NCBI GenBank assembly: GCA_903959175.1 | Contig: CAJBVW010000160.1 | Coordinates: forward strand, 1 to 35,486 | Length of the DNA: 35,486 bases | Reading direction: 5' to 3' | Source: an uncultured Pseudomonadota bacterium | GTDB taxonomy: Bacteria > Myxococcota_A > UBA796 > SXON01 | In this document: positions 7,955 through 15,529 of the stretch, piece after piece | Layout of the letters: every line of letters begins with the position of its first letter | How positions within the stretch are numbered: the first letter of the stretch is position 1 | The notes under the pieces: generated by a model | What the model was told of the DNA's origin: nothing | What the model saw: the letters and a program-made list of their open reading frames with translations, nothing else | Database searches by the model: none | Translations under genes and position numbers: made by a program

Positions 7955-7991
7955 TCGGCTGCGTTCGCCAGCGATGGCGCACGCACAGGAG

Positions 7992-8032
7992 CCCCCGGGT
8001 CGCGCAAGCGACCCGGGGGTTTCGATTTTTTC
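7992..8032 (+). terminator. Rho-independent terminator
   Basis: A perfect 12-bp stem (CCCCCGGGTCGC at 7992-8003 with GCGACCCGGGGG at 8008-8019) is closed by a GCAA tetraloop (GNRA class). It is followed by TTTCGATTTTTT. It lies 37 bases after the small lipoprotein stop codon. No T-run follows on the other strand, so it acts on plus-strand transcription. Confidence 0.93.
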
Positions 8033-8108
8033 CTTCTGCGTCTCGCGCGAGCGGCTCGGCGCACCTGTCACGCGGCCGCGCACCGCCACCGCGGGGCCCG
8101 ACGATCCG

Positions 8109-8252
8109 CTACCGCCGGCGCCGCACCGGCACGGGCACCGGCATGGGGGGGTTGACCAGCGTGTCGATCCACTCGGCCAGACGGTCGCGCAGGTCATCCA
8201 GCCAAGTGGGCTTGGGGGGCTGGGCGGGGGGGGTCGGTCGGTTGTCGCTCAT
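8109..8252 (-). CDS. 47-residue proline-rich small protein, unknown
   Basis: The product is MSDN followed by a Pro-rich stretch (RPTPPAQPPKPTW), an amphipathic acidic helix (LDDLRDRLAEWIDTLVNPP) and a Pro-Val tail ending in four arginines. The ATG at 8250-8252 has a GGAG Shine-Dalgarno sequence five bases upstream on the minus strand. A TATAGT -10-like hexamer further upstream would give a leader of about 28 bases. An in-frame ATG ten codons earlier (8282) exists but lies too close to that hexamer. The helix could be membrane-peripheral or a protein-binding peptide. No family was recognised. Coding status rests on start signals and composition, so moderate confidence is appropriate. Confidence 0.6.
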   Translation of the reverse strand: MSDNRPTPPAQPPKPTWLDDLRDRLAEWIDTLVNPPMPVPVPVRRRR

Positions 8253-8286
8253 CGCCGCTCCGCGCGCCACGGGGACGCTCATTCGA

Positions 8287-8292
8287 ACTATA
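8287..8292 (-). promoter_or_regulatory. Candidate -10 element (TATAGT) for the 47-residue protein gene
   Basis: Read on the minus strand, TATAGT matches the -10 consensus at five of six positions and lies 34 bases before the ATG at 8252. The expected -35 region (TTCTGC or CTGCAC) is weak. Confidence 0.4.
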
Positions 8293-8296
8293 GCTG

Positions 8297-8326
8297 CCAT
8301 GTGTGCACCGTGCAGAACCCACATGG
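8297..8326. promoter_or_regulatory. Inverted repeat in divergent intergenic region
   Basis: CCATGTG (8297-8303) and CACATGG (8320-8326) are perfect 7-base inverted arms. Between them lies a second perfect inverted repeat, TGCAC-C-GTGCA (8304-8314). Both sit between the divergent small-protein and GT-C-like genes and just upstream of the minus-strand -10 candidate, a position suited to an operator. No regulator is assigned. Confidence 0.35.
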
Positions 8327-8374
8327 ATTCAAGCGCAGAAGGCGCCGCGGGCTCCCGGCATTCCCGGGTCCCAC

Positions 8375-10069
8375 ATGATCCCCTCGCCCCGCCGCTTTTC
8401 GGCGACGCTCCTCGCCGCGCTCGTCGTGTACTTCTTCGTCGTTTCGGTGACGGTGCGCTCGGTGGGCCTCGTCGGGGAGGTCGCCATCGGGTGGGCCCTC
8501 CCCACCCCGCCGACCGTCCTCGTCGCGCTCGACCCGCCCGTGAGCGGCGTCGAGGCCACCGGCCTCCTCCGCGCCGCGCGCACCCGCCCGACTGAGCGCC
8601 TCGTCCTGCCCACCGGCGGCGGGGGCACGGTCGAGGTCCCCCTCGCGGTGAACGCCTACACCGGCGGGATCGCCGATTGGCCCGCCCGGATCGTGCGCGC
8701 CGCGACCGGCTCCCTCGCCGCGGGCCTCGCCGTCCACGTGCTCCTCGGCGCGCTCCTCCTCGCCCTCGCGCACCGCTTCACCGCGCTCCACGGCTCGCGC
8801 ATCGCGGCGGGCGCCGTCGCCGCGGTCCTCGCGACGGACTGGTGCTTCGTCTTCTACCGGAAGGTCCTGGGCGGCACCGAGCTCCTCCTCCAGGCCGCCG
8901 CGCTGCTCGTCGTGTGGGCGCTCTGGAGCCGACGGTGGAAGGGCGGGGCGCACGGCACCACCGCCCTCGCGCTCGGCATCGGCCTCGGCCTCGCCGCGAA
9001 GGCCACCTTCGCGGCCACCCTCGTCGCCTACGGCCTCGCCGCGCTGCTCACCCGCTGGGACCGCCCCGCGACGCTCCCGCCGCGGCGGGTCCAGCTCGGG
9101 CGCCTCGTCGCGATCCCGCTCCTGTGCGTCTCCCCGCTGATCCTGGCGAATGTGCATCAGTACGTCTCGCCGCTGCCCTCCATCGTCTCCCACGACACGC
9201 TCGGTCTCCAGTTCGGCCGGCTCTGGCACGGGTGGACCGGCCCCTCGCCCGCGCGCGAGGGCCTCGCCAACCTCCTCCACTTCTTCGGCAACCCCCTCGC
9301 GTTCTTCGCGGACGCCTACGGCGCGGATCCGGTGCCGCCGGTCTCCGTCCTCCGGCTCGTCGGCTTCTCCGCCACGATCGCCGGGATCGCGCTCGCATGG
9401 CGCCGCCCCGCGGGCCGCGCAGCCCCCGGGGACGCCCTCCTGCGCTTCCTCTCCGTCGCGGTGCCCCTCCAGGTCGGCCTCGTCTCCCTCGCCAACCGGG
9501 ACCTCCACCACCTCGCCCAGATCACCGTCCCGCTCGCCCTGCTCGTCGGCCTCGCGGCCGAGCGCCTCGCCGCCACCGTCGCGCCGCCTCGCTCCCTCCC
9601 GCGCGCCCTCGCGGCCGCCCTCTTCGTCTCGCCCCTCGTGCTCGCCGGCGCGCTCCACCTCGCCGACACCGACCGCGTCGTCGGCACGATCGCCTCCCCG
9701 TCCTTCACCGAGGCCGGCCAGTCCGCGCTGGTCGGGCTCCTGCGGGAACAGGGCGTCACCCGGCTCGTGGCCGTCGACTACGAGCTGTACGGGATGCTCG
9801 AGGCGCGCGCACCGGAGATCGCGGTCACGCACGCGTGGGGCGCCCGCTCCCGCGGGAAGGCGCCGCCGGCCGAGGTGCTGAAGCTCGCCGAGGGTGGCTG
9901 GTTCCTGTCGGTACGCGCGAGCGCTCCGATGCTCTACAACTGGAGCCCTGACGAGAAGAAGGTCGCGGCCGCAGCCGCAGATGCGGGGGTGCTCGCCACG
10001 CCGGTCGGGCGCCTCACCGACGCCACCGGGGACTGGGCGACGCTCTACCGTGTGACGCCGGCGCTATGA
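8375..10069 (+). CDS. Polytopic membrane protein resembling GT-C glycosyltransferases
   Basis: The 564-residue product has a hydrophobic N-terminal anchor (about residues 9-30) and a periplasmic segment of about 80 residues. About nine further hydrophobic segments span residues 110-450, and a soluble C-terminal domain covers about 455-564. This layout, with the loop containing VNAYTGGIADWPAR and the FYRKVLGGTELLL segment, resembles PMT/ArnT-like GT-C enzymes that use polyprenyl-phosphate sugars. The usual acidic catalytic residues near the first loop were not identified with certainty. The ATG at 8375 is chosen because upstream codons are Arg/Pro-rich and uncharged by any membrane logic; its Shine-Dalgarno is weak. 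The gene could instead be an unclassified membrane protein. It ends two bases past the -10-like element of the next gene. Confidence 0.6.
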   Translation: MIPSPRRFSATLLAALVVYFFVVSVTVRSVGLVGEVAIGWALPTPPTVLVALDPPVSGVEATGLLRAARTRPTERLVLPTGGGGTVEVPLAVNAYTGGIADWPARIVRAATGSLAAGLAVHVLLGALLLALAHRFTALHGSRIAAGAVAAVLATDWCFVFYRKVLGGTELLLQAAALLVVWALWSRRWKGGAHGTTALALGIGLGLAAKATFAATLVAYGLAALLTRWDRPATLPPRRVQLGRLVAIPLLCVSPLILANVHQYVSPLPSIVSHDTLGLQFGRLWHGWTGPSPAREGLANLLHFFGNPLAFFADAYGADPVPPVSVLRLVGFSATIAGIALAWRRPAGRAAPGDALLRFLSVAVPLQVGLVSLANRDLHHLAQITVPLALLVGLAAERLAATVAPPRSLPRALAAALFVSPLVLAGALHLADTDRVVGTIASPSFTEAGQSALVGLLREQGVTRLVAVDYELYGMLEARAPEIAVTHAWGARSRGKAPPAEVLKLAEGGWFLSVRASAPMLYNWSPDEKKVAAAAADAGVLATPVGRLTDATGDWATLYRVTPAL

Positions 10070-10070
10070 T
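10065..10070 (+). promoter_or_regulatory. Candidate -10 element (TATGAT), near-leaderless start
   Basis: TATGAT matches the -10 consensus at five of six positions and lies seven bases before the ATG at 10078. It overlaps the stop codon of the preceding gene. No -35 hexamer is evident. If active, it would initiate transcription at or one base before the start codon. Confidence 0.45.
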
Positions 10071-10077
10071 GGGCGCC

Positions 10078-11772
10078 ATGTTGATCCTCGTCGGCGCCGC
10101 CTTCGCCCTCGAACCCGTCGAGCAGGCGGTGGGCATCCACGTCTCCGAGCGCGGCTTCGACCGCCTCGGCGAGGCCATCGCCGGCATCATGCCCGTCGCC
10201 TTCCCCGTCGGCGCGCTCAACGGCGCGCTCGCGTGCGACGAGGCCGATCCGACGCAGGTCCTGGCGTGGTCGCTCGACTCGATGGTGCTCGACCTCGACA
10301 TCCAGGAGGTCGAGCTCGTCCCCTCCCCCGGCCGGCTCGATCTCACCGTCTACGGCGCGCTCTCCTCCTCCTCGACCACCCTCCGCGCCACCGGCGCGTG
10401 CGCCCCGCTCACGTCCCTCGACGAGACGTGCGGCGTCGAGCTCCCGACGGTCGCCCTCGAGATCCACCTCCCGCTCGCCATCGCCTACGCGGACGGCGCC
10501 TTCGACGCGACCGCCGGCACCGTCACCTTCGACCTCGCGCCCATCGGCAACCCCCTCGACGACTGCCTCCTCGCGGACGCCATCGGCACCCTCGTCGGCC
10601 TCGATCCCGAGGCGATCACGCGCATCCTCGAGGACGCCGTGGCCCCGTCGCTGGCGGACCTCGGCGCCACCCTCGAGCCCACGATCGAGGACGCCCTGGG
10701 CGCCCTCGTCATCGACACCACGCTCGCGCTCGGCGAGGGCGAGATCGCGCTCGGGCTCGCCCCCTCCGCGTTCACGCTCGACGATAACGGCCTGTTCATC
10801 GGCCTCGGCGGCACCGTCACGCCGAGCGTCGTGTCCACCTGCGTTCCTGCCGGCGTCGGCCCCAGCGGCGCCGATCCCTGGCCGGCGCTCGTCGGCGTCG
10901 CCCCGGACGGCGCCCTCACCTACGACGCCGCCGCGGTCATCCAGCAGGCCTTCGTCGACCAGGTGCTCTTCGCCGCCTACCAGACCGGCGCCCTCTGCAT
11001 CGACGTCGCCGACCTCGGCGGCGCGCCGCTGGACTCCTCGCTCTTCGCGCCCGTCTTCGGCGACACCTGGGCCGAGCTGTTCCCCGAGACCGTCCCCCTC
11101 GCCCTCGCCGTGCGCCCGCTCGCCGCGCCCACCGCCGGCTTCGCGGAGGACGGCCCCCCGCTCCGCGTCAACCTCGACGGCCTCAACCTCGCCGCCTACG
11201 GCGCGATCGACGGTCGTGAGACGCGCGTGTTCGGCGTCACCCTCGCCGGCTCGATCGGGCTCGATCTCCCCCTGGTGGACGGCACCCTCACCCCCGCCAT
11301 CGTCGTGGACGACTCCCTGCTCTTCGTCGAGGACGACCACGAGCTCCTCCCCGAGGGCTACTCGGACGGCCTCGCCGCCTTCGTCCCGACCATCCTCGGC
11401 TCCTTCCTGCCCGAGCTCCCGTCGGTCGCGATCCCGTCGTTCCGCGGCATCGGCCTCGACTTCATCTGGTGGATGCCCGAGGCCTCGTGGCTCGGCGGCT
11501 ACGCGGTCGTGGACATCGACGATCTCGAGCCCATCGAGCTCTCCGGCTGCGCGGGCGGCGCGGTGGGCTGCGAGGGAGGTAGCCTGAACACCGGCGACAT
11601 CGACATCGCCTCCGAGCTCGGCTGCGACGACGCGAGCGGGTGCGGCGCCGACAGCAGCGGCTGCGCCGGGGGCTGCGAGGGCGGCTCGGGCTGCAACCAC
11701 ATGCCGCTCGGGGTGCGCTTCCTGCCGTTCCTGGTCGCGATGGTGGTGCCGGCGCTGCGTCGGCGGAGCTGA
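10078..11772 (+). CDS. Secreted protein with Cys-rich, membrane-helix C-terminus, unknown function
   Basis: The 564-residue product has a short signal peptide (MLILVGAAFA, cleaved A-F-A). Its long acidic body is rich in alternating hydrophobic strands (LDLDIQEVELVPSPGRLDL, later TTLALGEGEIALGLAPSAF). That pattern suggests a lipid-binding tubular or other elongated beta fold, but no family is proven. The C-terminus is Gly/Cys-rich with about eight cysteines, followed by a hydrophobic helix (FLPFLVAMVVPAL) and three arginines. This looks like a variant surface-sorting or anchoring tail comparable to the MYXO-CTERM layout. An ATG at 10066, overlapping the upstream stop, is an alternative start; 10078 gives a cleaner signal peptide. 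Probably exported to the cell surface. Confidence 0.75.
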   Translation: MLILVGAAFALEPVEQAVGIHVSERGFDRLGEAIAGIMPVAFPVGALNGALACDEADPTQVLAWSLDSMVLDLDIQEVELVPSPGRLDLTVYGALSSSSTTLRATGACAPLTSLDETCGVELPTVALEIHLPLAIAYADGAFDATAGTVTFDLAPIGNPLDDCLLADAIGTLVGLDPEAITRILEDAVAPSLADLGATLEPTIEDALGALVIDTTLALGEGEIALGLAPSAFTLDDNGLFIGLGGTVTPSVVSTCVPAGVGPSGADPWPALVGVAPDGALTYDAAAVIQQAFVDQVLFAAYQTGALCIDVADLGGAPLDSSLFAPVFGDTWAELFPETVPLALAVRPLAAPTAGFAEDGPPLRVNLDGLNLAAYGAIDGRETRVFGVTLAGSIGLDLPLVDGTLTPAIVVDDSLLFVEDDHELLPEGYSDGLAAFVPTILGSFLPELPSVAIPSFRGIGLDFIWWMPEASWLGGYAVVDIDDLEPIELSGCAGGAVGCEGGSLNTGDIDIASELGCDDASGCGADSSGCAGGCEGGSGCNHMPLGVRFLPFLVAMVVPALRRRS

Positions 11773-11806
11773 GCTCCAGCGTCCACCCGCCAAGCGCGCC
11801 CCCCGA

Positions 11807-12841
11807 CTACCGGGAGGCCAACCGCGCGTCGAGCTGCGCCGCGAGGTCCTTGCGGGCCTGCTCGAAGCCGGGCATCGCGTCCGGCGGGAGCTGGCGGCGC
11901 AGGGTGCCGTGGTAGTCGATGGGGTCGACCACGGTGCTGCCACGCTCGAGCTGGTAGTGCAGATGGGGCCCGGTGGAACGGCCGGTGTTCCCCGTCTTGC
12001 CGATCTCGGTGCCGGCGCTGAGCGTCTGCCCGTCCTTGACGACGTTCTCGTTGAGGTGCAGGAACTTGGCGAGCACGCCGTCCCCGTACTGGACCTCGAT
12101 GCAGTTGCCGTTCGCTGCGTGGTTCCAGTTCGTCCGCGTCACGCGGCCGGCGCGGGGCGCCACGATGGGGGTGCCGATGGGGGTTTTGAAGTCCATCCCC
12201 TCGTGCGTCGGGCGGTCCTTCAAGAGGCTCGTGATCTGGTCGTAGTCGGGCAGCGGGCCGTCGATGAGGCGGCGGGGCACCTCCTCGCCGGTGTCCGACC
12301 AGTAGGACGGGAAGCGGTCGCCGGGGGCCTGGTAGCGCCACGCGGAGAAGACCTTGGCGCTCGCGCCGCCGGGCTGGCTCAGGAAGCGGCCGGCGAGCAC
12401 GAGGGGCTCGGCGCCGTCAGGCTGCTCGTAGAGCACCTGCACCGTGTCGCCCTTGTGGAGATCCCGGCGCAGGTCGAGGTCCCACGCGAACAGGCGGGCG
12501 TACACCGCCGCGAGGGCCGCGGGGCTGGCGGCGGTGGCCTCCTGGAAGGTCACGGACATCGAGCTGTTGACGACACCGGTGAAGACCTCGGTGCCGGCGG
12601 CGCGCGCGACGCCGAGGGGCTCCGGCAGCGGCGCGACGAGGGCGACCGGGACGGAGGGGTTGGAGATGGTCGTCTCGTCGCCGATGGGGGCGACCATCGA
12701 CGCGGGCGCCACCGCGGGCGCCTCGTCCGCGCCGCCGTACTTGACCGCGAGCGCGAGGTTCAGCACGAGGCTCGACCCGAAGAGGCCGTAAAGGAGCCAG
12801 GGCTTGCCGCCCGGGGGAAAACGGAGGGACTCGGGGAGCAT
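11807..12841 (-). CDS. M23 (LytM-type) zinc metallopeptidase, membrane-anchored
   Basis: The 344-residue product has an N-terminal anchor (WLLYGLFGSSLVLNLALAV, about residues 14-32). An unstructured Ala/Pro stretch and an intermediate domain like that preceding many LytM domains follow. The catalytic domain (about residues 205-305) has H213 and D217 in HEGMD, the intervening His in KFLHLN, and H293/H295 in HLHYQ. These are the complete M23 zinc and catalytic set, so an active peptidoglycan endopeptidase is likely. It would act in the periplasm on cross-links and could cooperate with the class A PBP gene nearby. The start at 12841 is chosen because GAGG lies five bases upstream. An ATG at 12883 has no Shine-Dalgarno. 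Confidence 0.9.
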   Translation of the reverse strand: MLPESLRFPPGGKPWLLYGLFGSSLVLNLALAVKYGGADEAPAVAPASMVAPIGDETTISNPSVPVALVAPLPEPLGVARAAGTEVFTGVVNSSMSVTFQEATAASPAALAAVYARLFAWDLDLRRDLHKGDTVQVLYEQPDGAEPLVLAGRFLSQPGGASAKVFSAWRYQAPGDRFPSYWSDTGEEVPRRLIDGPLPDYDQITSLLKDRPTHEGMDFKTPIGTPIVAPRAGRVTRTNWNHAANGNCIEVQYGDGVLAKFLHLNENVVKDGQTLSAGTEIGKTGNTGRSTGPHLHYQLERGSTVVDPIDYHGTLRRQLPPDAMPGFEQARKDLAAQLDARLASR

Positions 12842-12846
12842 CGGAA

Positions 12847-12850
12847 CCTC
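12847..12850 (-). promoter_or_regulatory. Shine-Dalgarno deciding the M23 peptidase start
   Basis: GAGG on the minus strand lies five bases before the ATG at 12841. The in-frame ATG at 12883 has no comparable site and lies only 13 bases after a TTGACG sequence (12897-12902) that could serve as a -35 element. Confidence 0.5.
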
Positions 12851-13023
12851 GGACGCGCGCGGAAGGTTGAGATAGATTCTCATGGTTGTATTTACGCGTC
12901 AAGGCTGATCGCGACATTTAGATCACGGTGTCCGGCGCGGTGCCGACGCTGTCGCAGGTTGCCGCAGCCGCGTGACGTCGCCCCGCGACAACGATTAGGG
13001 AGGGTGCTCCTCCGGGGCCACCG

Positions 13024-13752
13024 TTGAAGCCGTTCTTCCCAGCCGTGATCGCGCTCGTCCTGGGCATCGTGCTTGGCGCGTGGCAGCCCCGGGGCGAGCT
13101 CCTCGAGATGCGAACCGAGCTCGACGCGATGAAGACCGCGGGCGGGAAGCCGTGCCGCGCGAGCGCCGCGGACAGCCTGCGCGACCTGCTGCGCGCGCCC
13201 GGCGGAGCCGTCGACGACTCGCGCCGCGTGCGCAACGCCGCCCCCGCCGGCGCGCCGACGGACGAGGGCGTCGCGACCGGAGGAGCGACCGTCGAAGGGG
13301 GCGAGCTCGACCCGAACGCCCCGAGCGTCCCGGTCTCCGACGCGGACGCCTTCGAGCAGGGCCAGGAAGCGATGAGCGCCGCGCTGGACGCCCGCCGCGC
13401 GCAGGCCCTCGCCGCGCTCACCGAGCAGGCGGACCTCGAAGAGGAGGACGTGGCCGCGGTCAACGCGGCGATGAAGCAGATGAACGACGAACTGGGCGCG
13501 CAGATCGACGCGATGGTGACCTCCGCCGTGAGCGACGGAGAGCTCGATCGGCGCGACATGATGGAGTTCGGCGCGGAGGCCCTCGACGTGGTGCTCGCGG
13601 CCGACGACCGCATGCGCGACATCATCCCGCCGGAGGTCTACGCGCAGATCGACGCCTCCGCGGTGGATCCGCTCTCCTACATCTCGGGCGAGACCCTCGA
13701 CACCGTCGCGCGGCTCAAGGACGTGAAGGGCCCGGACTGGGGCCCGGAATGA
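13024..13752 (+). CDS. Membrane-anchored periplasmic protein, first gene of an ABC-2 operon
   Basis: The 242-residue product begins (TTG start) MKPFFPAVIALVLGIVLGAW, a single N-terminal membrane anchor at about residues 4-19. A short acidic/Met-rich helix, a disordered Ala/Gly/Asp stretch, and a long helical region (about 100-170, EQGQEAMSAALDARRAQALA) with coiled-coil character follow. No family was recognised. The TTG at 13024-13026 is inferred because it directly precedes the anchor; its Shine-Dalgarno is weak. The stop overlaps the ATG of the permease gene (ATGA), so it is almost surely cotranscribed with the transporter and may be an accessory periplasmic subunit. Confidence 0.75.
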   Translation: MKPFFPAVIALVLGIVLGAWQPRGELLEMRTELDAMKTAGGKPCRASAADSLRDLLRAPGGAVDDSRRVRNAAPAGAPTDEGVATGGATVEGGELDPNAPSVPVSDADAFEQGQEAMSAALDARRAQALAALTEQADLEEEDVAAVNAAMKQMNDELGAQIDAMVTSAVSDGELDRRDMMEFGAEALDVVLAADDRMRDIIPPEVYAQIDASAVDPLSYISGETLDTVARLKDVKGPDWGPE

Positions 13753-14657
13753 GGCGCTTCGCGGCGGATGTCTGGTGGGTGGCGGTCTACGAGCTGGGCG
13801 AGGCCGTCCGTACGCGGCTCTTCCAGCTCGTGTTGCTGCTGTACGTCGGAGGGATTGCAGGGTCCACCTGGTTCTTCGTCAAGCTTCTCCAGGGGGCCGA
13901 GGAGTCTGCCGCCAGCACGCTCGGCGTGCCCGGGACCGAGCGCCCCGGCGCGATGATGGGCACCTTCCTCCAGAACGCCGAGCTGATCGCGTTCGTCGGC
14001 CGGTTCGCCGGGCCCGCCGCCAACGTGCCCGAGCTCCTGAAGGAGCCCCTGCTCGGCCTCTTCATCGGCATGGTCTCGATGGCGCTGCTCCCCGCGGTGC
14101 TGACGTTCTCGGCCTCCGGCTCCATCGCCGCGGAGGTGAAGAGCCGCAGCATCCGGTACCTCCTCTGCCGCACGGGCCGCCTGCAGATCGGCCTCGGGAA
14201 GCTCGCGGGGCAGCTCCTGATCGCGCTGGTCGCGACCGCCTTGGGCGGCGCCGTCTGCTGGGGGATGGGGATGACGCTGATGATCGGCAACCCACCCACC
14301 GATCTCGCGCTCTCCCTGCTGGAGCGCAGCGCGCGCGCCTCCATCTGGGCGCTGCCCTTCGCCGGCCTCGGGCTCGCGGCGTCGCAGTGGATCCCGTCGC
14401 CCAACGGCGCCCGGGTCGTGGCGGGGAGCGTCATCTTCGCCATGCCGCTCGCCGCGTTCTGGCTTCACCTCAAGTCGGGGACCGACCTGCTCGGGCGCCT
14501 CGCCGACCTCGCCGGCATGTTCATCGCCACCACCGCGTGGACCGACTTCTGGTCCACGGACCCCTCCGTCTTCGCCGCCGCCGCCGTGCGGAGCGTCGTG
14601 CTCGCGGTCGTCTACTACTCGCTCGGGCACGTCATCTTCGCGCGGAGGAACCTATGA
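13749..14657 (+). CDS. ABC-2 type transporter permease
   Basis: The 302-residue protein has a cytoplasmic N-terminal helix (WWVAVYELGEAVRTRLFQ) typical of ABC-2 permeases, and then about six membrane segments with a large first periplasmic loop (about residues 40-100). The SGSIAAEVKSRSIRYLLCR stretch matches the conserved cytoplasmic segment of NosY/NatB-like permeases, where E-x-x-x-x-x-I-x-x-L-L follows the second helix. It should form the membrane part of an exporter with the ATPase encoded next. Its ATG overlaps the preceding stop, and its stop overlaps the ATPase start by four bases. The substrate is not evident. Confidence 0.88.
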   Translation: MRRFAADVWWVAVYELGEAVRTRLFQLVLLLYVGGIAGSTWFFVKLLQGAEESAASTLGVPGTERPGAMMGTFLQNAELIAFVGRFAGPAANVPELLKEPLLGLFIGMVSMALLPAVLTFSASGSIAAEVKSRSIRYLLCRTGRLQIGLGKLAGQLLIALVATALGGAVCWGMGMTLMIGNPPTDLALSLLERSARASIWALPFAGLGLAASQWIPSPNGARVVAGSVIFAMPLAAFWLHLKSGTDLLGRLADLAGMFIATTAWTDFWSTDPSVFAAAAVRSVVLAVVYYSLGHVIFARRNL

Positions 14658-15529
14658 GCGACGCCATCCGCTGCGAGGGGCTGTTCAAGCGCTACCGCAA
14701 GGCCAACGCGCTCGACGGGCTCGATCTCGTCGTGCCCGCCGGGACGATCTGCGGGCTGATCGGGCCGAACGGAGCCGGCAAGACGACGACGATGTCCATC
14801 CTCGCCGGCTTCCTCGCGCCGGACGCCGGCACGGTGGACCTCCTCGGCCGCGGTCGCTTCACCCCGGAGACGCACAGCGGGCGCGTCGGCATCCTCCCGC
14901 AGGACGCCGAGCTCCCCACCGCGTCGACGCCGCGCCAGCTCCTCTCGGTGTGGGCGCGCCTCCAGGGCCTCGACGGACCGAGCACCCGCCGTTCCGTCGA
15001 CGAGGCCCTCGCGGCCGTGCTCCTCCACGATCGCGGCGACGTCCGCATCGCGACGCTCTCCCACGGCATGCGCCGCCGCGTGACCGTCGCCTCGGCGCTC
15101 CTCGGCGACCCCGAGCTCGTCCTCCTCGACGAGCCCACCTCCGGCCTCGACCCCGCCCAGGCGCGCCACCTGCGCGAGCGCATCGCCGCCGAGAAAGGCC
15201 GTCGCACCGTGCTCCTCTCGTCCCACAACCTCGCGGAGCTCGAGCAGATCTGCGACTGGGTCATCTTCATCGACAAGGGCCGCTGCACGCGCTCCGGCGC
15301 GATGGCGACGCTCACCGGGCGCGACCGCGAGGTGTTCGTCCACCTCGCGGCCCCCTTCCCGCCGGGGCGCGGCGCGGTGGTCACCCTGAAGGTCCCCGAG
15401 GGGGTCCCGCCGGAGGACGCCACCTCCGACCTGCTGCGTGCGCTCCTCGCGGAGGGCGCGCGGATCACCGAGGTCCGCCGCGGCGAGTCGCTCGAGCGCC
15501 GTTACTTCGCCGAAGGGGAGGTCGCGTGA
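14654..15529 (+). CDS. ABC transporter ATP-binding protein
   Basis: The 291-residue ATPase has Walker A GPNGAGKT (residues 37-44), a Q-loop at ILPQDAELP, the signature in the form LSHGM followed by three arginines, Walker B LVLLDEPTSGLD, and the H-loop SSHN. The LSxGM form of the signature is usual in NatA/NosF/CcmA-like exporters. The C-terminal extension of about 80 residues (to SLERRYFAEG) also fits that group. The ATG at 14654 has a strong GGAGG (14644-14648) five bases upstream, inside the permease gene, and overlaps the permease stop. It energises the exporter with the preceding permease. Confidence 0.95.
   Translation: MSDAIRCEGLFKRYRKANALDGLDLVVPAGTICGLIGPNGAGKTTTMSILAGFLAPDAGTVDLLGRGRFTPETHSGRVGILPQDAELPTASTPRQLLSVWARLQGLDGPSTRRSVDEALAAVLLHDRGDVRIATLSHGMRRRVTVASALLGDPELVLLDEPTSGLDPAQARHLRERIAAEKGRRTVLLSSHNLAELEQICDWVIFIDKGRCTRSGAMATLTGRDREVFVHLAAPFPPGRGAVVTLKVPEGVPPEDATSDLLRALLAEGARITEVRRGESLERRYFAEGEVA

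Noticed and set aside
12874-12902. TTGACG with a -10 at 17-base spacing as the M23 gene promoter
   Set aside because: TTGACG is good, but the hexamers at 16-19 bases (GAATCT, ATCTAT) are poor, so only mentioned as a possibility.
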